The position numbers were made by a program, and so were the translations under genes. This document shows, in pieces, positions 28,980-37,366 of a stretch of 61,648 bases of DNA. The notes beneath the pieces are model-generated. The model was not told where the DNA came from. It did no database searches and saw only the letters and a program-made list of their open reading frames with translations. Positions within the stretch are counted from its first letter, which is position 1. Every line of letters begins with the position of its first letter. The DNA is from JAWXCE01 sp034440495 (GTDB lineage Bacteria; Pseudomonadota; Alphaproteobacteria; Rhizobiales; Rhodomicrobiaceae): the NCBI GenBank assembly GCA_034440495.1, contig JAWXCE010000006.1:1-61648 (forward strand). Direction: 5' to 3'.

Positions 28980-30010
28980 GCGAGGCCAAGCGCGCGCTCA
29001 TCACCGGCATTGTCGGACAGGACGGCTCTTATCTAGCTGAGTTGCTGCTAGCCAAAGGCTACTTCGTGCACGGCGTGGTGCGGCGTTCCTCGACCTTCAG
29101 CACCGACCGCATCAGTCACCTTTACGTCGATCCGCACGAGGCGGGCGCGCGGCTGAAGCTGCATTACGGCGATCTGGCCGACGGCACCAGCCTGCGCCGC
29201 ATCATTGAACTTGTCGAGCCTGACGAGATTTACAATCTCGCCGCCCAAAGCCATGTGCGCGTCAGTTTCGATCAGGCCGAGTACACCGCCGACATCGTGG
29301 CGACAGGCGCGCTGCGGCTACTGGAGGCGCTGCGCGATTATGTTGGCCGCACCGCCCGGACAGTTCGCTATTATCAGGCTGGGTCATCCGAAATGTTCGG
29401 CGCCGCGCCCGCTCCGCAGAATGAGGCGACGCCTTTTTATCCGCGCAGCCCTTATGCTGTCTCCAAAGTTGCGGCGCACTGGTATAGCGTCAACTACCGT
29501 GAAGCTTACGGCATGTTCATCTGTAACGGCATCCTGTTCAACCACGAAAGCCCGCGCCGGGGTGAAACTTTTGTTACGCGCAAAATCACCCGCGCGCTTG
29601 GACGCATCAAACTCGGCCTTCAGAATAAGCTCTATCTCGGCAATCTCGAAGCCAAGCGCGACTGGGGATTTGCGGGCGATTATGTCGAGGCTATGTGGCT
29701 GGCTTTGCAGCAGGATGCGCCGGATGATTACGTGATCGCAACGGGCCAAACCCATACGGTGCGGAAGTTTCTGGAAGCGGCGGCGGCAGTTGCGGGAGTG
29801 GATTGGCGTGCGCATGTGGAACTTGATCCGCGCTATCTACGCCCTACCGAAGTGGATGAATTGCGCGGCGACGCAGCGTGCGCCCGTGCGCGGCTTGGCT
29901 GGGCGCCTAAGGTGACATTCGATGAGCTGGTGCGAATGATGGTCGAGCACGATCTGGGCCTTGCTGAGCGCGAACGCACTCTGATGGATGCGGGGTTTAA
30001 AACGCTATGA
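28976..30010 (+). CDS. gmd: GDP-mannose 4,6-dehydratase
   Basis: The 344-residue extended SDR converts GDP-mannose to GDP-4-keto-6-deoxymannose. The Rossmann motif is GIVGQDGSYLAELLLAKGY. The family segments HGVVRRSSTFSTDRI, NLAAQSHVRVSFDQAEYTADI and SSEMFGAAPAPQNEATPFYPRSPYAVSK (catalytic YxxxK) are all present, as is FNHESPRRGETFVTRKI. ATGA overlaps with the genes on both sides indicate translational coupling. Confidence 0.95.
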   Translation: MSEAKRALITGIVGQDGSYLAELLLAKGYFVHGVVRRSSTFSTDRISHLYVDPHEAGARLKLHYGDLADGTSLRRIIELVEPDEIYNLAAQSHVRVSFDQAEYTADIVATGALRLLEALRDYVGRTARTVRYYQAGSSEMFGAAPAPQNEATPFYPRSPYAVSKVAAHWYSVNYREAYGMFICNGILFNHESPRRGETFVTRKITRALGRIKLGLQNKLYLGNLEAKRDWGFAGDYVEAMWLALQQDAPDDYVIATGQTHTVRKFLEAAAAVAGVDWRAHVELDPRYLRPTEVDELRGDAACARARLGWAPKVTFDELVRMMVEHDLGLAERERTLMDAGFKTL

Positions 30011-30957
30011 TAATGAGCGCTGATGCAAAAATTTTCGTGGCTGGGCATCGCGGCCTTGCTGGATCGTCAATCGTCCGGCATCTGCAGGCGCGAGGGTTCA
30101 CGAATATCCTGACCCGCGCGCGCGCTGGGCTGGATTTGCGCGAGCAGGCGGCGGTGCGTGTATTTTTCGAGCGAGAGCGCCCGGAGTTTGTGTTCTGCGG
30201 CGCCGCTACCGTGGGCGGCATCGGCGCCAACAGCGCGCGCCCGGCGGAATTCATCTACGATAACCTCATGATCCAAACGAATGTGATCGACGCCTGCTGG
30301 CGCTCCAGCGTGCAAAAGCTGGTGTTCCTCGGCTCCACCTGCATTTATCCTCGCCTAGCTCCGCAGCCGATGCGCGAAGAGCATTTGCTAACTGGCCTGC
30401 TAGAGCCGACGAATGAGGCTTACGCAATTGCCAAAATCGCTGGGCTGAAAATGTGCGAGGCATATGCGCGTCAATATGGGATGCGCTCCGTCACGGTGAT
30501 GCCTACAAACCTCTACGGCCCCGGTGATAATTTCGACCTGGAGGCAAGCCATGTCATACCAGCGCTGATGCGAAAGGCGCATGAGGCAAAACTGGCGAGC
30601 GCTCCGAGCATGACCGTGTGGGGTACAGGCGCGCCGTTGCGGGAGTTTCTACACGTGGATGATCTGGCGGAGGCGTGCGTCTTTGCCATGGAGCGAGTGG
30701 ATAAGTTCAGTATGGTCAACGCCGGGTCGGGCGAGGAAATTGCAATCGCCAATCTGATGCGCCTCATAGCAGATGTCGTGGGGTTCGAGGGCGAAATCGT
30801 ATTCGACGCCTCCAAACCGGACGGTACGCCGCGCAAACTTGCCGATGTGAGCCGTCTGCACGCGCTCGGCTGGCGCGCCCGCACCCCGCTACGTGATGGC
30901 CTTGAAAAAACCTATCGCTGGTTTCTCGCTAATTTACACGGTCATGGCCGGGCTTGA
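30007..30957 (+). CDS. fcl: GDP-L-fucose synthase
   Basis: The 316-residue epimerase/reductase finishes GDP-fucose synthesis from the Gmd product. It has FVAGHRGLAGSSIVRHL near the N-terminus, FLGSTCIYPRLAPQPMREE, the YAIAKIAGLKMCEAY catalytic segment and MPTNLYGPGDNFD. A second in-frame ATG 6 bases downstream could also serve. The last codons (HGHGRA-stop) come from a short perfect palindrome that spans the stop codon, so the C-terminus looks as if it was extended or replaced by a mobile palindromic unit. Confidence 0.94.
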   Translation: MIMSADAKIFVAGHRGLAGSSIVRHLQARGFTNILTRARAGLDLREQAAVRVFFERERPEFVFCGAATVGGIGANSARPAEFIYDNLMIQTNVIDACWRSSVQKLVFLGSTCIYPRLAPQPMREEHLLTGLLEPTNEAYAIAKIAGLKMCEAYARQYGMRSVTVMPTNLYGPGDNFDLEASHVIPALMRKAHEAKLASAPSMTVWGTGAPLREFLHVDDLAEACVFAMERVDKFSMVNAGSGEEIAIANLMRLIADVVGFEGEIVFDASKPDGTPRKLADVSRLHALGWRARTPLRDGLEKTYRWFLANLHGHGRA

Positions 30958-30966
30958 CCCGGCCAT
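30944..30966. repeat. Palindromic REP-like unit spanning the fcl stop codon
   Basis: There is a perfect 9-bp inverted repeat (ATGGCCGGG and CCCGGCCAT) around a 5-base loop. The fcl stop codon TGA lies at 30955-30957, within the loop. The sequence resembles the short GC-rich palindromes scattered through alphaproteobacterial genomes. There is no T-tract, so it is not a standard terminator, although it could stabilise the 3' end of the operon transcript. Confidence 0.7.
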
Positions 30967-30981
30967 CCAGAAAGCGCGGCC

Positions 30982-31572
30982 TTAAGCTGGATAGCCGCCT
31001 TGAGGGCGGTCATGACTAAATGCAAAATAATGCGGGAGTTCGGCGAGTTTCGGGTGTCTGCGGTCTTTCTCCGAGAGGATAGCCGCTCCTGGCGCCATCG
31101 GCCAGTCGATGGCTAGTTCGGGATCATCCCAGGCGAGACCGCGGTCGCATTCGGGCGCATAGTATCCAGTGACTTTATAAAGAAACTCGGTGTCCGGCTC
31201 CAGTGTGCAGAAGCCGTGGGCGAATCCGGTCGGCACCCAGAGCTGTGCCCAGTTCCCCCCGCTCAATACCGCCTTCACATGCTGGCCGTAAGTCGGCGAC
31301 CCTTGCCGGATATCCACCGCCACATCCAGCACCGCGCCGCGCGTGACCCGCACGAGCTTGCCCTGTGCATGCGGCGCGATTTGGAAATGAAGGCCGCGAA
31401 CGACGCCGACCTGCGCGGAGAAGGAGTGGTTGTCCTGGACAAAATCCGCCTTGATCCCCGCCGCCGCTAGCGCATTTCGGCTGTAAACCTCGGAGAAAAA
31501 GCCGCGCGCGTCGCCAAACTTCTTGCCCGTGATGAGCTTGACGTCCGGAATCGCTAAAGACTCGATCTGCAT
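30982..31572 (-). CDS. rfbC: dTDP-4-dehydrorhamnose 3,5-epimerase
   Basis: The 196-residue cupin epimerase of the dTDP-rhamnose pathway has FGDARGFFSEVY, QDNHSFSAQVGVVRGLHFQ (with the catalytic histidine), GKLVRVTRGAVLDVAVDIRQGSPTYG, WVPTGFAHGF and YYAPECDRGLAWDD. The sequence and length are normal. No rfbA, rfbB or rfbD lies in the window, so either the rest of the pathway is elsewhere or this enzyme makes another dTDP-sugar. It is on the opposite strand to the gmd-fcl operon and convergent with it. Confidence 0.92.
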   Translation of the reverse strand: MQIESLAIPDVKLITGKKFGDARGFFSEVYSRNALAAAGIKADFVQDNHSFSAQVGVVRGLHFQIAPHAQGKLVRVTRGAVLDVAVDIRQGSPTYGQHVKAVLSGGNWAQLWVPTGFAHGFCTLEPDTEFLYKVTGYYAPECDRGLAWDDPELAIDWPMAPGAAILSEKDRRHPKLAELPHYFAFSHDRPQGGYPA

Positions 31573-31672
31573 TGCCGCCGCCTGTTATTGTCTGCGGCGA
31601 CAATACCGAATGCGAAAGAACCGTGCGACCTATTCCCGTCAGGGTTGTACGTTTTTCAACGCTTATTGGCAG

Positions 31673-32176
31673 TTAGTGAAGAGACCTACCGCTCCGCTCG
31701 CCGACCAGATCCTGGCCGAGGATTATGTTCGCGCTCTCCAGGGTGCGGGCAAAGTCGCGCGCGGTTTTCAACACCGGCTCGATTTCGTTGGCGCCCATCA
31801 GCGCATAAGCGCAGGCTTGGAGAGCCGGGCAGGCGTCGTGCTGGCTGGCGGCGATGAGCGAAACCGCGAGGCATTCATCGCGGCAAAACGACGGGCATTT
31901 GGGCGGCAACAGCTCGATGTCGCGGATCGAGTGTACCCGCACCATGTTCACCCACGATGCGAGGTCGGTAACGGCTTTTCGTGCGGCCTCGGCGCCGAGT
32001 TCGCGCCGGTAGTAAGACCAGCACGTTTCCCAGCTCTGAATGGCGCCGCTTTGATAGCCTGAAAGCCAGCAGCGGAAGCCAACGCCGACAAGTTTTTCGG
32101 CGGGCAGCAGAAATTGGCTGGTGACGCTCGCCATGGAGAGCGCCCCTTCTGTTTTAATCGGTTTTTGTTCGGACAT
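31673..32176 (-). CDS. Uncharacterised 167-residue protein
   Basis: The start at 32176 has an AGGA ribosome binding site about 8 bases upstream. The protein has no signal peptide or clear membrane span, is helical and rich in alanine, and has a cysteine cluster (KCPSFCRDEC) near the middle with two more cysteines after it. A WETCWSYYRRELGAEAARK segment looks conserved in style but is not recognised. Metal binding by the cysteines is possible; no function is claimed. The iron-binding-protein gene follows on the same strand upstream. Confidence 0.6.
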   Translation of the reverse strand: MSEQKPIKTEGALSMASVTSQFLLPAEKLVGVGFRCWLSGYQSGAIQSWETCWSYYRRELGAEAARKAVTDLASWVNMVRVHSIRDIELLPPKCPSFCRDECLAVSLIAASQHDACPALQACAYALMGANEIEPVLKTARDFARTLESANIILGQDLVGERSGRSLH

Positions 32177-32250
32177 GAATGCATTCCTAGAAAAGATCGG
32201 CCTAGAAGAGAGCGAGCGGCGGCGCTTTGGGAACGCCGCCGCGTTTCTCG

Positions 32251-33294
32251 TTACGAGCTTGGGCCTTGATCGAACTTGGCTTCGTCCACCAGTTCAGACG
32301 CGCGCTTGCGGAGTTTTGCGATCTCGGCGAGCGCGACCGGATCTTGCTTGAACTGGCCCCATGACGCGACAACGGGCGAAACAGCAATGCCGCTTTTCAC
32401 GGGAAATTCATTGTTTGCCCCTGCGTAAATCTTTTGAGCTTCGTCGGATGAAAGATATTCCATCAGCTTGACCGCGTTGGCTTTGTTCGGCGCGTTTTTC
32501 GCCAGCACCATGCCGGACACGTTCATATGCGTGCCGCGGTTGGCAACGTTTGGGAACAGAACCTTGATTGCGTCGGCCTGCGTTTTTTGCTCAGGCTCTT
32601 TTTCGTTCGTTGTCATGGCTGCAATGTAATAAGTGTTGCCAATTGCTATGTCGCATTCACCGGCAAAAATTGCCTTGGCCTGATCCCGATCACCGCCTGC
32701 TGGCTTTTTCGCCAGGTTGTCGCGAACGCCTGCCAGCCATTCCCTGGTTTTCGCTTCGCCGATATTGGCGAGCATGGAAGCAGTCAGGGCAATATTATAA
32801 ACATGCTGGCCGGAGCGCGTGCAAATTTTGCCTTTCCACTTGGGATCGGCCAGTTCTTCATACGTGATGGCGTCCTGTTTCACGCGGTCTTTGGAGGCGT
32901 AAATGACGCGCGCGCGCGATGTCAGGCCGAACCATTGGCCTTTTGGATCGCGGAAGGCAGCCGGAATGTTGGCGGTCAGAACCGCGCTGTCCACGGATTG
33001 AGATACACCCTGTTCGACGGCGTTCGTCAGAAATCCAATGTCGGCGGCAAGCAGGATATCTGCCGGGCTATTGGCGCCTTCGGCAGCCATGCGCTCGATC
33101 AGACCCTTGTCAGCATAAATGACGTTGGTTTTGATACCAATCGATTTATTAAACGCTTCAAGTAGTGGATTGATGAGGTATGGCTGACGTAGCGAATAGA
33201 TGTTGATTTCGCCCTCTGCGCGGGCGGGCGCGGCTGTGAAAATGGCGGGTGCGAGAAGGGTGCAGATGAAAGTGCAACTGAGAAGGGATTTCAT
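32251..33294 (-). CDS. Periplasmic Fe(3+)-binding protein of an ABC transporter (FbpA/FutA type)
   Basis: The 347-residue solute-binding protein has a signal peptide (MKSLLSCTFICTLLAPAIF, cleavage after APARA). The mature start GEINIYSLRQPYLINPLLEAF is typical of FutA/FbpA. GLTSRARVIYASKD, GNTYYIAAM (paired tyrosines used as iron ligands in this family) and HMNVSGMVLAKNAPN follow. The ATG at 33294 is chosen because GGAGG lies 7 bases upstream. No permease or ATPase gene adjoins it, so the transporter must be completed from elsewhere. A perfect Irr-type box lies about 160 bases upstream, consistent with iron control. Confidence 0.88.
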   Translation of the reverse strand: MKSLLSCTFICTLLAPAIFTAAPARAEGEINIYSLRQPYLINPLLEAFNKSIGIKTNVIYADKGLIERMAAEGANSPADILLAADIGFLTNAVEQGVSQSVDSAVLTANIPAAFRDPKGQWFGLTSRARVIYASKDRVKQDAITYEELADPKWKGKICTRSGQHVYNIALTASMLANIGEAKTREWLAGVRDNLAKKPAGGDRDQAKAIFAGECDIAIGNTYYIAAMTTNEKEPEQKTQADAIKVLFPNVANRGTHMNVSGMVLAKNAPNKANAVKLMEYLSSDEAQKIYAGANNEFPVKSGIAVSPVVASWGQFKQDPVALAEIAKLRKRASELVDEAKFDQGPSS

Positions 33295-33651
33295 TCTTTC
33301 CTCCAATAATCAGGGTTCAAGGCCCTGACACAGGGTTTTGGTCACGCGGCCAATCCGCAGACTATAGAAAGGCCCGATGAGTAATCCGTGTCAACGCTTG
33401 CAAGTCAGATTGATCTCTGTAGCGTTTCTTAAAACTCTCGTAAAATCAACTGGTTAGAATAATTCTAAGCGTTCGCCTTGTAACAGCGGCAAATTTTTCG
33501 TTGGCGGGCCAAACAATTAGCAGCTTGAGGCGGAAGGCACTGACGCTTTACAGCGAGCAGACTCACTTTGATGTGGCAAGTTGACGCATAAATTGATGAG
33601 AAGTGCCGATCAAATCATTGAATTCTATGCAGTTTTATAAATGAACAGCAT
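33295..33651. other. Intergenic region upstream of the iron-binding-protein gene
   Basis: This 357-base gap holds the promoter region of the minus-strand iron-binding gene. Besides the iron box at 33454-33468, a TTGACA word occurs on the minus strand near 33395, but a TATAGT word downstream is too far (22 bases) for a good match. The half of the gap next to the GTPase gene shows nothing recognisable. Confidence 0.4.
33454..33468. promoter_or_regulatory. Irr-type iron control element
   Basis: The site reads TTAGAA-TAA-TTCTAA, a perfect 6-3-6 dyad. It matches the core of the iron control element bound by the Irr regulator in Hyphomicrobiales, as I remember that consensus. It lies upstream of the Fe(3+)-binding-protein gene, where such a site is expected. 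The distance to the start codon, about 160 bases, is long but possible with an extended leader. Irr is known in this order and not in most other bacteria, so the site also supports the taxonomic reading. Confidence 0.65.
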
Positions 33652-34959
33652 TCATTCTGGCGCCCGGGTGCGCAGCCGGGCGGTGAGCCTGTCTTTTACT
33701 GGGGAGAGAACGCTGGCGCGGTCGGTATTTTTGAGAATGTTCTTTACGATGGTTTTCGCGCCCTTTTTACCCCAGCCGCCGTCGCGGAAATAGACACTGG
33801 CGGCGTTGCCCACGATATAGGTTGCCCAAGCAGCCGCCAGCCCCTGCGGCAGAGCCGTCACCGCCACGCCGACGCCGGGCAGCGCCGTCTTGATCGTGCT
33901 GGCCGCAAGGTGCATGGCAAGGGTAACGAAGCCCGTCACTCCCCACGCGCCGATGATTTCGTTGGTGAGTTTTTGCGCATTTTCATGGCTTATCGGTTCG
34001 CCGTATACGCGAGATAGCATGACGATCATGGTTGCATCGGACGCAACGACGCCCAGAATGTCGAGCCATGGCACCGGGTTAAACGCCACGACCGTCGCCT
34101 TGCCCCACATGAACTTCTCTATGAGCGCTTTCGCTTCTGCGCTGCGCGCTTCCACCTTCAGCCGGGCGATGCGCTCGGACATTTCCGACGCGAACAGCGA
34201 AGCGTTTAGCGCTACGACCGCCTTGCCCTCTCGCGTGAGGATTTCAAATATCCGCGCCTGCAAATCCTCGACGATGGGCTTGCGCTCGCGCATCTCTTCA
34301 CGCTCTGAACCGTCGGGAAGTACGGTGATGCGCAGCGCGGGCAGCGGCTGTCCCGCCGCGAAAACAAAATCCTGATCCGCCACAATGCCCTTCACCCGTC
34401 CGGCGACGGACGCGCGGATTTCATTCAACTCGCGCTGCGTGAAGCGGTCGATCTTGTTCAGTACGAGGATAACGGGCTTGTTCAGATCGTGCAGGGTTTT
34501 TACCGCATTGAACTCTACCTCGTTCAAATCGCCGTCAGTGACGAACAGCACGAGGTCGGCATAGCGTGCGGTCTCGCGGGCCACAAGTTCCCGGGTTGCG
34601 CCATCGACCTCGTTAAGCCCCGGCGTATCGACCAGCACGAGCTTTGCGCCATTCGTCGAAAATTCCTTCGAGGTGGGCGTCCAGTCGGCCTTGACGCGCT
34701 CGCGCGTTTTGCCGCCGACCGCCGCCACCTCGAACGCTTTGCGCCCCAGCAGCGCGTTCAAAAGCGCCGACTTGCCAGCGTTGATCTCGCCATAAACCGC
34801 AATTTCAACGCGCCCATCCTCCAGCTTTTTCAGCATCTCGGCGATTTCGCCAAGCTCCTTGCCAATCGCCTGACGCTCGCTGTCGCGCAGCTCGTCCGAC
34901 ACCGCAAGCTTACGCAGCGCTTCGATGGTGTCGTCGTATTGCGCGGCGCTTTTGGGCAT
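33652..34959 (-). CDS. Era-like GTPase with DUF697-type C-terminal membrane region
   Basis: The 435-residue protein has a coiled-coil N-terminus (ERQAIGKELGEIAEMLKKLEDG) and then a full G domain: G1 GEINAGKSALLNAL, G3 DTPGLNE and G4 NKID. The C-terminal half has two hydrophobic stretches (WLDILGVVASDATMIVMLSRVYG and GVGVAVTALPQGLAAAWATYIVGNAASVYF), as in YcjX/DUF697-type membrane GTPases. A longer frame upstream is rejected because it runs through the neighbouring gene; the ATG at 34959 begins the homologous part. It lies 4 bases downstream of its membrane partner. Function unknown, perhaps membrane or stress related. Confidence 0.8.
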   Translation of the reverse strand: MPKSAAQYDDTIEALRKLAVSDELRDSERQAIGKELGEIAEMLKKLEDGRVEIAVYGEINAGKSALLNALLGRKAFEVAAVGGKTRERVKADWTPTSKEFSTNGAKLVLVDTPGLNEVDGATRELVARETARYADLVLFVTDGDLNEVEFNAVKTLHDLNKPVILVLNKIDRFTQRELNEIRASVAGRVKGIVADQDFVFAAGQPLPALRITVLPDGSEREEMRERKPIVEDLQARIFEILTREGKAVVALNASLFASEMSERIARLKVEARSAEAKALIEKFMWGKATVVAFNPVPWLDILGVVASDATMIVMLSRVYGEPISHENAQKLTNEIIGAWGVTGFVTLAMHLAASTIKTALPGVGVAVTALPQGLAAAWATYIVGNAASVYFRDGGWGKKGAKTIVKNILKNTDRASVLSPVKDRLTARLRTRAPE

Positions 34960-34963
34960 TGAG

Positions 34964-35824
34964 TCAGCCTTTGATTTTTGCGAGCAACGCGGCGATGTCG
35001 GCCTTGCGCGTGCGGGTTTCCTCGCGCTCCACGCCGTCCGCGCTGACCACGATGGCATTAACCGGCAGCGGCGCGGAAGCGATGAACACCACCTCAGGCC
35101 GCCGCTTGACGCCCTCGAACTTAGCGGCGATAGAGGCGGCGATCTCTTCCCGGTCAGATATGGTGAGCCGGTCGGATTTGTCGATGGCGATCATCATGTC
35201 GCGCCCGTAGGCTTGAACGGCTTTGATAAACTCCACCTCGTAATTGCGCAAATCCTGATCCGCGACGAATATTGCGAGCCGCGCGCCCGCCGCCATCTCG
35301 GCGCTTTCCTCATTTTCTGGCGCCCACACTGAAAGCGCAGGCAACTCCGCGACATCCGTCATGCCAGCCTGTCCCAGCGCCGCCGTCACGCCCGCCTTGC
35401 CGCCATCCTTCAGGCCAGCAATGACGACCGGCGCGTTCGGCTTGCTTTTGTGCGCTTGCCCGCTGATGCCCGCCCCCTGCATGATGCCATGCTTGGAGAA
35501 GAGCGCCTGAAGGCGATCAGCCGATGGCGGACGAAGTTGTTGCGGTTGCCTCGTAGGCGTGCGGGGAGTGCGGAAATAAAAATAGAGAAAGCCGACAAGT
35601 CCGCCAAAAATCAGCGTGACCAGCACGCCATAAACGATGCGGATGGTCTGGCTTTCGATATCATCGAAGGTCGTGAGAAAGCGCGACACCAGGAAAAACA
35701 GGGCAATAGCGATAACCGCCGCGCAAACGCCTACCGCTGCGCGGCCGATGCGCTTGCCCGCCTCGCCGCGCTTGAAGAATTCCCAAAGCGCCGCAAGGCC
35801 CAATAGCCTGAAAAGCCCGAACAT
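34964..35824 (-). CDS. Membrane-anchored GTPase-like protein with a degenerate P-loop
   Basis: The 286-residue protein has two membrane spans near the N-terminus (about residues 28-48 and 63-83) and then a soluble domain laid out like the G domain of its neighbour. Where a P-loop is expected it reads GLKDGGKAG, so the Ser/Thr that holds Mg is alanine. A late segment (AIDKSDR) sits where NKxD would be. Both genes end in related segments about ADGVEREETRTRKADI. It is probably a non-catalytic partner of the GTPase that follows 4 bases later. The role is not known. Confidence 0.7.
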   Translation of the reverse strand: MFGLFRLLGLAALWEFFKRGEAGKRIGRAAVGVCAAVIAIALFFLVSRFLTTFDDIESQTIRIVYGVLVTLIFGGLVGFLYFYFRTPRTPTRQPQQLRPPSADRLQALFSKHGIMQGAGISGQAHKSKPNAPVVIAGLKDGGKAGVTAALGQAGMTDVAELPALSVWAPENEESAEMAAGARLAIFVADQDLRNYEVEFIKAVQAYGRDMMIAIDKSDRLTISDREEIAASIAAKFEGVKRRPEVVFIASAPLPVNAIVVSADGVEREETRTRKADIAALLAKIKG

Positions 35825-35888
35825 TCATCAGCCCTCGTGTTCGCGAACATTGCCACCGCACGAACACTACGGCAAGGTGCGTCACGGT

Positions 35889-37241
35889 TTAATGAAGCTT
35901 CACGCGCGGTTCGGATTGCCCGCGAAACTGCCCGGCGATCCACTGGCCGATGGTGGAAAAGGTGCCTAACACAGCTTGCTGGTGCATCCGGTACAACGAC
36001 TTATACATGAGCCGCGCGATAAGCCCCTCCAGCCGGAAACGGCCGAGCAGATTGCCTAGCGTTTTATAGTCCGATAGCGCGACAAGAGAGCCGTAATCTT
36101 TTGGTTTATATGCGGACAGCGGCTTTCCCGCGATTTTCGCCGGTATGGAGCGGGCGAGCAGCGTCGCCTGCTGATGTGCCCACTGCGCACGTGCGCCGAG
36201 CGGCTCGGTTTCTCCGCGCGGTGTAAAGGAAGCGCAGTCCCCCATCGCGAAAATGTTGTCGTCGCGGGTGGTTTGCAGCGTTTCGCGCACGACGAGACGG
36301 TTGATGCGGTCAGTTTCTAGTCCATCCAGATAACGCAGGAAGTCTGGCGCCTTGAAACCGGCCGACCACACGATCAGCTCCGACGCGACGAACTCGCCGG
36401 ATTGCAGCAACACGCCGTCGGCCCTAACCTCTACCACGCGAGTGTCGGTGCGCACGGCGACACCTAAACCCTCCAGCACGCCCAAGGTATTGGTGGCCAT
36501 ATCTTCGGGCAGCGCTGGCAAAATGCGTGGACCTGCCTCAATGAGCGTGATGCGGATGAGCATGTCGAAATCAATGTTGTCGAGGCCGTAGGATGCCAGA
36601 TCGCGCATGGATTTATGCAGCTCGGCGGAAAGCTCGACGCCCGTTGCGCCACCGCCGACGATGACGCAATGCAGTTGCCCCGGACGCAGTGGCTCGTATT
36701 GAGCATTGGCGCGAAGGCAAGCATTAATCATGCGCCGGTTGAATCGCGCGGCGTCGTCCGCCGATTCGAGCGGGATAGAGTGCTGGATAACGCCGGGGAT
36801 TCCGAAATCCGCCGTGATGCTACCCACCGCGATAACGAGCGTATCGTAGCCTATGACGCGCGGCGGAATCACCTCGACGCCGTTTTCATCCAGACTACCT
36901 CGCACGTAAATCTGGCGCTTTTCACGGTTCAAACCCTCCATCGCGCCGATGCGATAGCGGTAATGGTAGGCGCGCGCATGCGCCATGAGTTCGACCGCTT
37001 CCGTTTCGGGATCGAACGAGCCGGACGCGACCTCGTGCAGCAGCGGTTTCCACACATGCACCCGGCTTTTGTCGAGTAGCGTCACGGAAGCCTTGTTGCG
37101 GCGACCCAATTTACGCCCCAGCGTCGTCGCCAGTTCCAGCCCGCCCGCTCCCCCGCCGACGATGACGATGCGATGCAGTGAATGATCGTCGCTTGACCGC
37201 GTTTCGGGGATTTTGGCGTAGGCGTCGTTGATCTGGCTCAT
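35889..37241 (-). CDS. ndh: Type II NADH dehydrogenase (NDH-2)
   Basis: The 450-residue flavoprotein passes electrons from NADH to quinone without pumping protons. It has an FAD-binding GGGAGGLELATTLG near residue 30, an NADH-binding GGGATGVELSAEL near residue 183, and the ATG-type sequence FAMGDCASFTP. A C-terminal amphipathic segment (LIARLMYKSLYRMHQQAVLG) is typical of membrane-bound NDH-2. The length is normal. It lies alone between the GTPase pair and the PAP2 gene, on the same strand but with clear gaps, so it is probably its own unit. Confidence 0.9.
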   Translation of the reverse strand: MSQINDAYAKIPETRSSDDHSLHRIVIVGGGAGGLELATTLGRKLGRRNKASVTLLDKSRVHVWKPLLHEVASGSFDPETEAVELMAHARAYHYRYRIGAMEGLNREKRQIYVRGSLDENGVEVIPPRVIGYDTLVIAVGSITADFGIPGVIQHSIPLESADDAARFNRRMINACLRANAQYEPLRPGQLHCVIVGGGATGVELSAELHKSMRDLASYGLDNIDFDMLIRITLIEAGPRILPALPEDMATNTLGVLEGLGVAVRTDTRVVEVRADGVLLQSGEFVASELIVWSAGFKAPDFLRYLDGLETDRINRLVVRETLQTTRDDNIFAMGDCASFTPRGETEPLGARAQWAHQQATLLARSIPAKIAGKPLSAYKPKDYGSLVALSDYKTLGNLLGRFRLEGLIARLMYKSLYRMHQQAVLGTFSTIGQWIAGQFRGQSEPRVKLH

Positions 37242-37366
37242 CGCACTCTCTGGATTGCATAACCTGCAAGTTTATAGACGCATATATTAAACAAAAGAAG
37301 TAACGCGCTCTGCGTTCGTCGTGCATCTCATATGCGTTCGGGGGACACCTTTACAATTGCGCAACG

